This document shows positions 39,567 to 46,844 of a DNA stretch of 64,000 bases, in pieces. A program made the translations under genes and the position numbers. This DNA comes from an uncultured Poribacteria bacterium. GTDB lineage: Bacteria > Poribacteria > WGA-4E > WGA-3G. The DNA lies in contig OY282383.1 of assembly GCA_958295855.1 (NCBI GenBank), forward strand, positions 4,692,481-4,756,480, written 5' to 3'. Below the pieces are notes generated by a model. The model saw only the letters and a list, made by a program, of their open reading frames with translations, was not told the DNA's origin and ran no database searches. Numbering within the stretch: position 1 is the stretch's first letter; every line of letters begins with the position of its first letter.

Positions 39567-40384
39567 TAATCGTAGGCACCGGGGCGATGGTTACCCATCA
39601 ACCGCTGTTGACGTTCCGTTGCCTGCTCCAAGATTGATTCATTGAACTGAAACCGGTTCAGATAAGGTGGAAATTTCTGTGTGATCATCCGGTTCGCGTA
39701 ATGCACTTGCAACAAGTAGCGGGTCTGGTTACTCCGATTCGCAGTGCCTCTGTGCCACACCTCGCTCCGGAAAATTACCACATCGCCAGCGTTGCAGAGG
39801 ATGCTCTGTTCCTGCGCGCCCTTCCACTGCGTTTCGCCATCAGGGCTCCGTCCGGAGAGATGGCTTCCTGGGACAAACTTCGTGGGCCCCAGGTCTTCGT
39901 AAAGGTCATCCAAGTAGTAGTGTGCGGTTGTGATGAAAATCGGCACCTTCACGCGGGTGTCTGCCAAAACATCTGCTGGGAGCGGGATAGGCAGCCAATC
40001 TGTATGCAAACCCTGGTCGGGGCGGCCGGGCCCTGTCACCCACGCCGTCATTCCAATCACATGGCAATCTTTCCCGTGAACTGCTTCCGCCAACTCAATG
40101 ACTGGCGACATATCAAGGTAGTGTAGGAAAACTGGGTCGCGATTAAAGGCGTTATTGATATGTTTGTTAAGGAAGCCGTTGTTCCCCTTCAGTGAAACGT
40201 CTGGCACGCTGTGTCTATCGAAGCTCGCAGGAATAGCTGTCAATCCATCCATAGCATCGCGGAGTTCTGCGAGCTGCTCTGTATTAATCACCTTCGGCAG
40301 ATAGGCGTAGCCATCTTCCTCCATCGCTTTAACTTGTTTCTCACGGTCGGAATAGGCTATCAGTGGTAACGCTTGGCTCATCAT
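39566..40384 (-). CDS. PhyH-type Fe(II)/2-oxoglutarate dioxygenase (1)
   Basis: A 272-residue phytanoyl-CoA dioxygenase family enzyme. The iron triad is visible as H127-T-D129 (GLHTDWLPIP) and H211 (SEVWHRGTANRSNQ), with the following Arg that would bind 2-oxoglutarate. Family knowledge: these enzymes hydroxylate diverse small molecules, and the family is greatly expanded in Poribacteria and Planctomycetes. Substrate unknown. Transcribed with the transporter. Confidence 0.88.
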   Translation of the reverse strand: MMSQALPLIAYSDREKQVKAMEEDGYAYLPKVINTEQLAELRDAMDGLTAIPASFDRHSVPDVSLKGNNGFLNKHINNAFNRDPVFLHYLDMSPVIELAEAVHGKDCHVIGMTAWVTGPGRPDQGLHTDWLPIPLPADVLADTRVKVPIFITTAHYYLDDLYEDLGPTKFVPGSHLSGRSPDGETQWKGAQEQSILCNAGDVVIFRSEVWHRGTANRSNQTRYLLQVHYANRMITQKFPPYLNRFQFNESILEQATERQQRLMGNHRPGAYD

Positions 40385-40431
40385 TTTTTCTCCTTAATAC
40401 AATTAAACAAAACAGAAGGTCTCGTTCATAT

Positions 40432-40460
40432 ATCTTAAATTTTTTTCGGATTCATGTCAA
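40432..40460 (-). promoter_or_regulatory. Promoter of phyH-eamA
   Basis: Minus strand TTGACA (40455-40460) and TAAGAT (40432-40437) with a 17-bp spacer, 48 bp before the phyH start. Confidence 0.7.
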
Positions 40461-40510
40461 CTTTTTTCTCACATAATCCGTTAACAGATGCATCCAAACT
40501 TGTGTTAAGA

Positions 40511-40539
40511 TTGACAAACTTATGACAAACCTATATCGT
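40511..40539 (+). promoter_or_regulatory. Likely promoter of infA-rsgA
   Basis: TTGACA (40511-40516) and TATCGT (40534-40539) with a 17-bp spacer; the -10 is imperfect. It lies 28 bp before the infA start and is divergent from the phyH promoter. Confidence 0.55.
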
Positions 40540-40566
40540 TATTAAAACAGGAAAGGAAATAAAGAA

Positions 40567-40830
40567 ATGAGAAATAAAGATGTAACTCCCAAACCCCAGC
40601 AGCCTGTTAAAGATATAGCTATCCGCGTGCCTGGGATTGTTCTGGAATCTCTGCCGGGTAACCTATTTCATGTGGATTTAGACGAAAACGACCACAAAGT
40701 GGTGGCTTACCTTGCAGGCAAGATGATGCAGCACAAAATCTGGGTGCTACCCGGAGATCAGGTTACCGTTGAACTTTCGCCGTATGACCTGACGCGTGGG
40801 CGCATTATCTGGCGGAATCCTGGCATGTAA
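40567..40830 (+). CDS. infA: Translation initiation factor IF-1
   Basis: IF-1, 87 residues, an S1/OB-fold protein bound at the ribosomal A site during initiation. It has GIVLESLPGNLFHVDLDEND, the H-K-V-V-A-Y-L-A-G-K-M core, I-W-V-L-P-G-D-Q-V and the ending L-T-R-G-R-I-I-W-R. The N-terminus is about 12-15 residues longer than usual. Its gene is normally between secY and rpmJ; here it has moved beside another ribosome-related gene, rsgA. Confidence 0.93.
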   Translation: MRNKDVTPKPQQPVKDIAIRVPGIVLESLPGNLFHVDLDENDHKVVAYLAGKMMQHKIWVLPGDQVTVELSPYDLTRGRIIWRNPGM

Positions 40831-40879
40831 CCGCGGGCAGTAAGGAAAACAAGTTTGCGTTTTGCAGGCGGGAAGGATT

Positions 40880-41863
40880 ATGGAAGGCATAGTAATAAAA
40901 GCGCGTGGGGGTGCTTATGAAGTGCAGGTTGGCAAACGCAGCTATACTTGTTCGTTGCGGCACCACCTCATTGAAGCAGAAAAGCGGCGGCTCGCTGAGA
41001 CAAAAGAGATGCCGTACGTTGATTTAGTCGCTGTCGGCGACCGGGTAAGCATCTCTACTGCAGCACCCACCTCGGGCACCGGCTACATTGAGGCATGCCT
41101 GCCGCGCACCACCCAATTTGGTAGAACGCGCATGGATGGTTGGCGACAAGTTATCGTCGCCAACCTTGAGATGCTGCTGATTATCTTCGCGGCGCGGCAC
41201 CCCACGCTCAAATTGCGGATGCTCGACAGATTCCTCGTCACTGCAGAAGCATCGGATGTTGAACCTGTGCTCTGTATTAACAAGCTGGATTTGGCGAAAT
41301 TTGAGAATGTGCAACGCGAACTCAATTTATATGAAGAATTAGGTTATAAAGTGGTTTATACGAGTATCGTGACAGGCTTCGGCATTGACAAATTGCGCGA
41401 AGTGATGCAAAATAGAATCTCAGCAATTGTGGGTTCATCTGGTGTTGGAAAATCCTCTTTGCTCAATGCGTTACAACCGGGGCTGCAATTGCGCATCGGC
41501 GAGGTGGACGCGCGCATCCACAAAGGGCGGCATACAACAACCGAAGTGATGCTACTGCCGCTTGAATTCGGAGGCTTCGTCGCGGATACTCCGGGCATCC
41601 GAACGCTCGGCTTACTGGAAATTGACGATGAACAAGGGTTAGATATCCACTTTCCGGAGATGCACCCCTATATCCCGGAGTGCAAATTCGCTGCATGTAC
41701 GCACCAACACGAACCGGCGTGCGCGGTCAAACGTGCAGTTGAAACCGGCAACATCAGTACACTCCGATATGAGAGCTACCTCCGTATCTCCGGATTTAAG
41801 GAGGGAAGGTATGAACGAAACCCCGATAAAAGACGAACGAACCGAACCGCACGACGACGTTGA
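40880..41863 (+). CDS. rsgA: Ribosome small-subunit GTPase RsgA
   Basis: A 327-residue circularly permuted GTPase that checks late 30S maturation. I start at the ATG at 40880 after GGGAAGG; a TTG at 40862 would add 6 residues. An OB-fold N-terminus is followed by G4 NKLD (residues 134-137), G1 GSSGVGKSS (about 185), G3 D-T-P-G and the C-terminal zinc-binding ECKFAACTHQHEPACAV. infA lies 49 bp upstream, so initiation and 30S maturation factors are coupled here. Confidence 0.94.
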   Translation: MEGIVIKARGGAYEVQVGKRSYTCSLRHHLIEAEKRRLAETKEMPYVDLVAVGDRVSISTAAPTSGTGYIEACLPRTTQFGRTRMDGWRQVIVANLEMLLIIFAARHPTLKLRMLDRFLVTAEASDVEPVLCINKLDLAKFENVQRELNLYEELGYKVVYTSIVTGFGIDKLREVMQNRISAIVGSSGVGKSSLLNALQPGLQLRIGEVDARIHKGRHTTTEVMLLPLEFGGFVADTPGIRTLGLLEIDDEQGLDIHFPEMHPYIPECKFAACTHQHEPACAVKRAVETGNISTLRYESYLRISGFKEGRYERNPDKRRTNRTARRR

Positions 41864-42641
41864 CGCTGACTCAGCGAAGTGGGCAGCTGCCATTCAAGAT
41901 TTGATTCGGATTATTGAGAGAAGCGAGCGGAAACTGGGGTACTTTCAAAACCGGGTAAAGCAGGCACAATTCATGGCCCGGCCCAATCAACGGCGGGTTC
42001 GCACCGCGAGCGCACAAATCGGCATGCATTCATCCGATTTGGAGGGTTTGCACACGGAATTGCGCCAACTGGAACGCCTCCACGGCGGCGGAATTCACCT
42101 CCGCCCGACAGAATCGCAGGAACTGCGCCGAATTTGGGGTTGGATAAATCGACCGGGCATCAGGAACAACCTATACGCAGCACGGGTACCTTTTGAAACC
42201 TTTAAGGGAGACTGGCACCGGTGGACCGGAAGCGCGGAAATGCATCCGTTCTCTATTGAGATTCGCACCACGCGACTCCTGCTCGGATTTATGCTCCTCC
42301 AGTGTAACGCAGACACCGTTGCGGTCGAATTCGTTGTGATTCGCCCCGACCGGCGCGCACGTGGATACGGCACCGACGCGCTCACCGAGGCGGTACGCTA
42401 CGCGTTTGAGCAGCTGGAGGCTGAACACATCACGCTCCATGTGGCACCTGACAACGAAGCCGCGCTCACATGCTTTGAGAATGCAGGATTCCAATACCTC
42501 AACTACACCGAAGCCGCGAAGCCGGTCTACACGATGGGCGTTGACCGGGGCGAATGGGAAAACAATAGCGCGGGAGGTGAGCCACGTGCCGCACCCCGGC
42601 TGAGTGCAACGCTCCAAGAATTCTTTGAAATGGAAAATTGA
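41811..42641 (+). CDS. GNAT-family N-acetyltransferase with long N-terminal region
   Basis: A 276-residue protein. I choose the ATG at 41811 because GGAGGGAAGG stands just upstream; it overlaps the last 53 bp of rsgA in another frame. The first ~140 residues are helical and charged and not recognised. The GNAT domain is C-terminal: EFVVIRPDRRARGYGTDALT is the acetyl-CoA binding motif A, followed by LHVAPDNEAALTCFENAGFQ. Substrate unknown; the rsgA link could point to a ribosomal target. Confidence 0.8.
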   Translation: MNETPIKDERTEPHDDVDADSAKWAAAIQDLIRIIERSERKLGYFQNRVKQAQFMARPNQRRVRTASAQIGMHSSDLEGLHTELRQLERLHGGGIHLRPTESQELRRIWGWINRPGIRNNLYAARVPFETFKGDWHRWTGSAEMHPFSIEIRTTRLLLGFMLLQCNADTVAVEFVVIRPDRRARGYGTDALTEAVRYAFEQLEAEHITLHVAPDNEAALTCFENAGFQYLNYTEAAKPVYTMGVDRGEWENNSAGGEPRAAPRLSATLQEFFEMEN

Positions 42642-42694
42642 TTTTTTTTCACGATAGCCCGCAAAAGTGCATCCAAAAATGTGTATAGGTGAAT

Positions 42695-42716
42695 CATTAT
42701 CATTTTTATGATAATG
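42695..42716. promoter_or_regulatory. 9-bp inverted repeat resembling a Fur/Zur-type operator
   Basis: CATTATCAT-TTTT-ATGATAATG, a perfect 9-bp inverted repeat. The arms resemble the ATTATCA/TGATAAT half-sites of Fur boxes, though the spacing differs. It lies 38 bp before the mini-ORF. Confidence 0.5.
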
Positions 42717-42754
42717 GTATCCTGTACCGCTATGCGGAAAAGGAGGTGCTTGTT

Positions 42755-42787
42755 ATGTTAGCAAACCAGAGGTGGTGTGACATTTAG
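42755..42787 (+). CDS. 10-residue mini-ORF (possible leader peptide)
   Basis: ATG TTA GCA ... codes for M-L-A-N-Q-R-W-C-D-I and stops. It has an almost perfect ribosome site, AAAAGGAGGTG, 7 bp before the ATG. Its stop falls within the first of the two 28-bp repeats and a strong terminator follows. It may be a leader peptide or a chance ORF within a small RNA. Confidence 0.4.
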   Translation: MLANQRWCDI

Positions 42788-42828
42788 TGTCGCGCCCTTG
42801 TGGTGTGGCACCTAGTGTCGCGCCCTTC
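42773..42828. repeat. Two tandem 28-bp units
   Basis: TGGTGTGACATTTAGTGTCG and then TGGTGTGGCACCTAGTGTCG, each followed by CGCCCTT and one more base. Four differences between the units. Too few and without spacers to be a CRISPR array. Confidence 0.8.
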
Positions 42829-42834
42829 CGGACG

Positions 42835-42870
42835 GGGCAGAGGGTTCATACCCCTCTGCCCTTATTTTTT
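42835..42870 (+). terminator. Strong intrinsic terminator
   Basis: A 10-bp stem, GGGCAGAGGG paired with CCCTCTGCCC, with a 7-base loop, followed by TTATTTTTT. Confidence 0.88.
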
Positions 42871-43010
42871 ACGGAATTTAAAAGTAGCAGGCACACTCCG
42901 TGTGCCGTAGCCATACGGAATTTAAAGTAGCAGCTGCACACGCCGTGGGTTTCCGCAGCCATACGGAATTTAAAATAGCAGCTGCACACACCGTGGGTTT
43001 CCGTAGCAAT
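42871..43010. repeat. Three tandem 44-48-bp units
   Basis: Units begin at 42871, 42915 and 42963 with ACGGAATTTAAA, contain GTAGCAG/ATAGCAG and GCACAC...CCGTG, and end near GTAGCCAT or GTAGCAAT. The third unit is nearest to the second; the first is 4 bp shorter. No coding role seen. Confidence 0.85.
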
Positions 43011-43161
43011 TTCCTCTCCTTTAATCCGATAAACTCTCCACGTCAGGCCGCCCCTTCTCGTCCCGCTCACAGATTGCCTCCCACATTTTTTTTGTTTCAA
43101 AATATAACAAAATATGATACAATTCCAGCAAACGGTGAATTGCCGTAAAAAGGAGCACAAC

Positions 43162-44001
43162 ATGACACCTGAACAACGCTATCTGTTTGATGTAACAGGC
43201 TACCTACACATAGAAAACGCCGTTACGGGGGACGCGCTAAAGGCAGCACAGGCTGCCGCTGATAGGTATATCCATACACCGCTTGACGAACGCCCCGAAG
43301 GTTTTACGACGCGCCCGCGCGATTTGGAACCCGGCAAGGGCGGTAGATACGAACACGGATTCGCTTTCGACCGGTCGCTGGAGGCGATGGCAGTGCACCC
43401 CGAGACCTGGCCCCTCATCAAAGAATTTACCTTCGATAAACCGCGGTTTGTCACTGGCACGCTCACGCTGGAACAGCACAACCCAGCTCGGCAGCCGACG
43501 GGGACAAATCCCGCCGGCTTGCACTGCGCCCGCGAAGGCCGACACTGGCTCACCCGCTATGATATTAAGAACAACCACATCTACTGCAACGATTTCGTGG
43601 CGTTCTTTTATTTCACCGATGTGCACCCCGGGGACGGTGGGCTTATTGTCATTCCTGGCTCACATAAGAGTCAATTTGAGAGACCTGAAGCGCTGCTTAC
43701 CCCGGGAGCCGACGGCATCGATCCCGAACCAGACGACGTTTTCACCAATATCACGCCAAAAGCAGGCGATTTTGTCGTCATCTCTGAACTCCTGACGCAC
43801 GGTGTGTTACAATGGAAACCGAAGGACCGGGATAGACGTTTCCTGATTTTACGGTACCGGCCGCAATATGAGGGTAAGCCGAGCCTGCCGGAGGCAATCA
43901 TCAACCGGTTGTCACCTGAAGTGCAGGAGTTGGTACAAACCGCGTCGTATCAGCACACGAAGGATATTGTGAAACAGGATGTCGTTCAATTAACCAATTA
44001 G
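43162..44001 (+). CDS. PhyH-type Fe(II)/2-oxoglutarate dioxygenase (2)
   Basis: A 279-residue phytanoyl-CoA dioxygenase family member, only distantly like the one at 39566. ATG at 43162 after AAAAGGAG. Seen: LTLEQHNPARQPTGTNPAGL then H121-C-A-R-E-G, the VHPGDGGLIVIPGSHKSQFE segment, and H213 with the following Arg-rich DRDRRFLILRYRPQY. The first iron ligand pair is not a plain HxD, so the metal site needs checking. Followed by a Gfo/Idh/MocA gene. Confidence 0.82.
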   Translation: MTPEQRYLFDVTGYLHIENAVTGDALKAAQAAADRYIHTPLDERPEGFTTRPRDLEPGKGGRYEHGFAFDRSLEAMAVHPETWPLIKEFTFDKPRFVTGTLTLEQHNPARQPTGTNPAGLHCAREGRHWLTRYDIKNNHIYCNDFVAFFYFTDVHPGDGGLIVIPGSHKSQFERPEALLTPGADGIDPEPDDVFTNITPKAGDFVVISELLTHGVLQWKPKDRDRRFLILRYRPQYEGKPSLPEAIINRLSPEVQELVQTASYQHTKDIVKQDVVQLTN

Positions 44002-44121
44002 GGAAGGTGAATGGAAGGATAGAAGGATGGAAGTCTCCCCCTAGAGGCGTTCAGTTCTCCTTGCACATAGGGTGCGGTATGCGCGCGCTCCGAATCGCGA
44101 CTTCAAACGGAGGAAAATAGA

Positions 44122-45165
44122 ATGGTAATGAATCCATATCGTGTTTGCATCGTTGGCTGTGGCCGGATGGGCGGCACGATTGATGAAGAAGTCAGGGAAA
44201 CTCCGCACGGTGCCCTGCCGTATTCGCATGCCGCCGGCTATACCGCTTTCGAGCGGACAGCACTCGTCGCCGCAGCAGATGTCGTCGAAGAAAAAGCACA
44301 ATACGTCTGTGACAAGTGGCGTATCCCAAAGTATTACTTAGACTATCGCGAGATGATAGCACAAGAAAAACCGGATATTGTCAGCATTGCCACGCGCCCG
44401 GGCAACCACGCCGAAATCACGCACTTCGCCGCGGAACACGGTGTCAAAGGCATCTATTGCGACAAACCGCTTTGTGCCTCTATGGAAGAGGCGGATGCGA
44501 TGGTGGCTGTCTGCGAGAAATACAACGTCAAGTTTAATCTCGGCACGCAACGGCGCTTCACACCCGGCTATATCAAGATGCGCGAAATCCTTGAGAGCGG
44601 GCAGCTTGGGGAACGGCGGGCTATCATCGCCTATACCGGGGGTTCTGCCCTCTGGGGCTATACCCACGCCGCCGATATGCTCCTCTTTTTAGCGAGCGAT
44701 TCCCCCATAGAATACGTGCAAGGCAACGTTGCCGTTGAAGATGCTGACTTTGAGGATAACCGCACTGAAGGCGACCCGGGAATTGTCATGGGGTTCATCC
44801 GTTTTCAGAACGGTATCAACGCCATCAGCATTCTTGGCACGGCGTATGAATTTGAGGTGAATTGTAGTGATGGTACAGCCCGTTCGCTTAACAACGGCCT
44901 CGGCTTTCAACTGCGCAAACGGCAAGGGCAGTTTGATGAAATTTTAGACGCACAATTCCCGCCTTTTGAGCGAAAAAGTGGCACCGTCGGGTGTATTGAA
45001 GACATTGTTGATGCCATTGACACCGACACCGAGACGCAAGGCAACATTCATCTCGCACATCGGAGCACCGAAATGGTCTTCGCCATCGTTGACTCGCAAC
45101 GGCAGCAGGGTAGGCGGGTGCCGATACCGATGGAAAACCGAGGGCTCTACCTCGGAAGGTGGTAA
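44122..45165 (+). CDS. Gfo/Idh/MocA-family oxidoreductase
   Basis: A 347-residue NAD(P)-dependent sugar or inositol dehydrogenase-like protein. The Rossmann motif VCIVGCGRMGG lies near residue 10, the conserved C-D-K-P-L segment (E-K-P in most members) near residue 115, and the second domain begins with NLGTQRRFTPGYIKMREILE. The E-to-D change in CDKP is tolerated in some subfamilies. Substrate unknown. Start ATG 44122 after GAGGAAAA; a second ATG follows two codons later. Confidence 0.88.
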   Translation: MVMNPYRVCIVGCGRMGGTIDEEVRETPHGALPYSHAAGYTAFERTALVAAADVVEEKAQYVCDKWRIPKYYLDYREMIAQEKPDIVSIATRPGNHAEITHFAAEHGVKGIYCDKPLCASMEEADAMVAVCEKYNVKFNLGTQRRFTPGYIKMREILESGQLGERRAIIAYTGGSALWGYTHAADMLLFLASDSPIEYVQGNVAVEDADFEDNRTEGDPGIVMGFIRFQNGINAISILGTAYEFEVNCSDGTARSLNNGLGFQLRKRQGQFDEILDAQFPPFERKSGTVGCIEDIVDAIDTDTETQGNIHLAHRSTEMVFAIVDSQRQQGRRVPIPMENRGLYLGRW

Positions 45166-45256
45166 AGCTACTGTCTGAATGCACGTCGCACATCGCGGAT
45201 TTACGCGGATAAGAGGACGAACGAACTTACAAAAATAAAAAACGGGGGTTAAACCG

Positions 45257-46036
45257 ATGCTTGGAAAACCGGGCGCGCTTGGCAGGCGCGACTATCTAAA
45301 ATTGTTGATTATTGGCGTGGTTCTCTTGTTGAGTTATGCCGCAAGCGCGCAAGACACACAGCGTCCAGCGAGTACGCGATATGAACAACGCACACCCAGC
45401 CGAGACGGTATCGGCAAGTTCTACATGGGGCGCGAAATATCGCAGGTGATGGGACATCTTGGGGCGGAATGGCTGGAACGTCCTGAACGGGAACGCGAAG
45501 AAATGCCGAATCGCCTCGTTGAATTGCTGAACTTCAAAGCGGGGGATGTCGTGGCGGATATCGGCGTCGGCACGGGTTACATCGCACGCCGCATCGCATC
45601 CAAAGTGGGCAACACAGGCACCATCTATGGCGTTGATATTCAACAGGAGATGCTCGACCTGCTTGCCGAGAAGATGGCGGAGGCAGGCATCACGAATGTC
45701 AAAGGGGTGTTAGGCACTATCACCGATCCGAAATTGCCGCCGAATTCGGTGGATGTGGCTATTATGGTGGATGTCTACCATGAATTTTCGCATCCGTATG
45801 AGATGATGCAGAATATCTGTCGTTCCCTGAAAACGGGCGGCAGGGTTGTCTTCGTTGAATACCGGGCGGAAGATGCGAGTGTGCCAATCAAACGTTTGCA
45901 CAAGATGAGTGCACTGCAGGTGATTAAGGAGGCGACACCTCATCCGCTGGTTTGGGTAGAAACGCTCGATAAACTGCCGTGGCAACATATTATCGTTTTT
46001 GAGAAAATAGGTTCAGGCTCTACGCAAATTCGGTAG
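45257..46036 (+). CDS. Class I SAM-dependent methyltransferase with export signal
   Basis: A 259-residue protein. The N-terminus L-G-R-R-D-Y-L-K-L-L followed by IIGVVLLLSYAASA-QD fits a Tat-type signal peptide. The mature part has VVADIGVGTGYIARRIASKV (SAM motif I) and IYGVDIQQEMLDLL (motif II), then VDVAIMVDVYHEFSHPYEMM. Export of a SAM-dependent enzyme is odd because the cofactor is cytoplasmic; similar secreted methyltransferase-fold proteins are common in Planctomycetes, and the role is unknown. Confidence 0.8.
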   Translation: MLGKPGALGRRDYLKLLIIGVVLLLSYAASAQDTQRPASTRYEQRTPSRDGIGKFYMGREISQVMGHLGAEWLERPEREREEMPNRLVELLNFKAGDVVADIGVGTGYIARRIASKVGNTGTIYGVDIQQEMLDLLAEKMAEAGITNVKGVLGTITDPKLPPNSVDVAIMVDVYHEFSHPYEMMQNICRSLKTGGRVVFVEYRAEDASVPIKRLHKMSALQVIKEATPHPLVWVETLDKLPWQHIIVFEKIGSGSTQIR

Positions 46037-46042
46037 GCGCGC

Positions 46043-46666
46043 TTACCGGGGGGAGGTGTCCTTAGGGGCCTCCCCTGCCGCTTTGAAGACAGCATGAACT
46101 GCACCAAAGAGAGTTGGCACATCATCCAAACTAAAGCTCGTCCTGTTTTGGGTGAAGGCATCGCCAACAAGCCGCCCAAATTGCCACCATGTTCCGTCGC
46201 TGACAATGCCATACACGGGGATATCCAGCTCGGCATTGATTTTTTGCGCAGCCACCAATTCCGACAGGCATTGCCCCCAGCCTTGCTCAAAATCGTTCTT
46301 CTTTGCCTCGACAAGCATTATCAACGGCGTGCCGACAACGAGTTTGCCCAATTCAGAGCGTGTTGAGACAAAGTAATCTGGGGTGCCGCTCAGGATGTCA
46401 TCATAAGCGATGGTTTTTTTTATCCAGAGCGCGTAGTGCTCAGCATACGCCTTGTAAACCTCCCGCAAAACAGGGAATATAACCGCTTCACACCGCGCAC
46501 CCTCGGAGGCGAAAACATCAATGTATTGCCGGCTAAATTCCAATTCCTGTAGAAATTGTTCCGAAGGGCGCGCGGTGTGCTCAACCTCTATGAAGTCATT
46601 TTCCACGTGTCGGATTCTAAATCTTTCCTGAACGTCAGGGATTGCTTTGAAATCACTAAATGCCAT
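46043..46666 (-). CDS. PD-(D/E)xK nuclease-like protein
   Basis: A 207-residue protein with a restriction-endonuclease-like core: S-G-T-P-D-Y-F-V-S supplies the Asp, and L-I-M-L-V-E-A-K-K-N the E-x-K, followed by GWGQCLSELVAAQKINAELD. Similar single-domain proteins are common in cyanobacteria and Poribacteria, without known partners. Convergent with the methyltransferase gene, 6 bp apart. No methyltransferase partner next door, so not an evident restriction system. Confidence 0.7.
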   Translation of the reverse strand: MAFSDFKAIPDVQERFRIRHVENDFIEVEHTARPSEQFLQELEFSRQYIDVFASEGARCEAVIFPVLREVYKAYAEHYALWIKKTIAYDDILSGTPDYFVSTRSELGKLVVGTPLIMLVEAKKNDFEQGWGQCLSELVAAQKINAELDIPVYGIVSDGTWWQFGRLVGDAFTQNRTSFSLDDVPTLFGAVHAVFKAAGEAPKDTSPR

Positions 46667-46760
46667 GATGTTAGTCCTCCGGTGCCATCCTTTAATCCTA
46701 TAAATCCTGATTCAGACAATGAGTGTACAACAATTTTTTGAAACTGTCAACAAAAAATAT

Positions 46761-46789
46761 TTGACAAAAAAACAACCTTGTCGTAAAAT
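46761..46789 (+). promoter_or_regulatory. Promoter of the DUF1549/1553 gene
   Basis: TTGACA (46761-46766) and TAAAAT (46784-46789) with a 17-bp spacer, 55 bp before the ATG. Confidence 0.75.
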
Positions 46790-46844
46790 ATCAGCGTATC
46801 ACTAAACTTTTGGGCTCATCAATAGTCAAAGAGAGAAAAAGATA

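Larger units (their letters stand above)
42642..43161. other. 520-bp intergenic region with compact regulatory unit and repeats
   Basis: No conventional gene. In order: a Fur-like palindrome (42695-42716), a strong ribosome site with a 10-codon ORF (42755-42787), two 28-bp tandem units, a strong terminator (42835-42870) and three 44-48-bp tandem units (42871-43010). A promoter-like TATGATACAAT lies near 43113-43123 before phyH. Confidence 0.7.

Noticed and set aside
42773..43010. Tandem units that might be a CRISPR array
   Set aside because: Only two and three units, directly adjacent without unique spacers, and no cas genes in the window.
46043..46666. A full restriction-modification system at the PD-(D/E)xK gene
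   Set aside because: No DNA methyltransferase or specificity gene is adjacent; the neighbouring methyltransferase has an export signal and no DNA-methylase motif NPPx.
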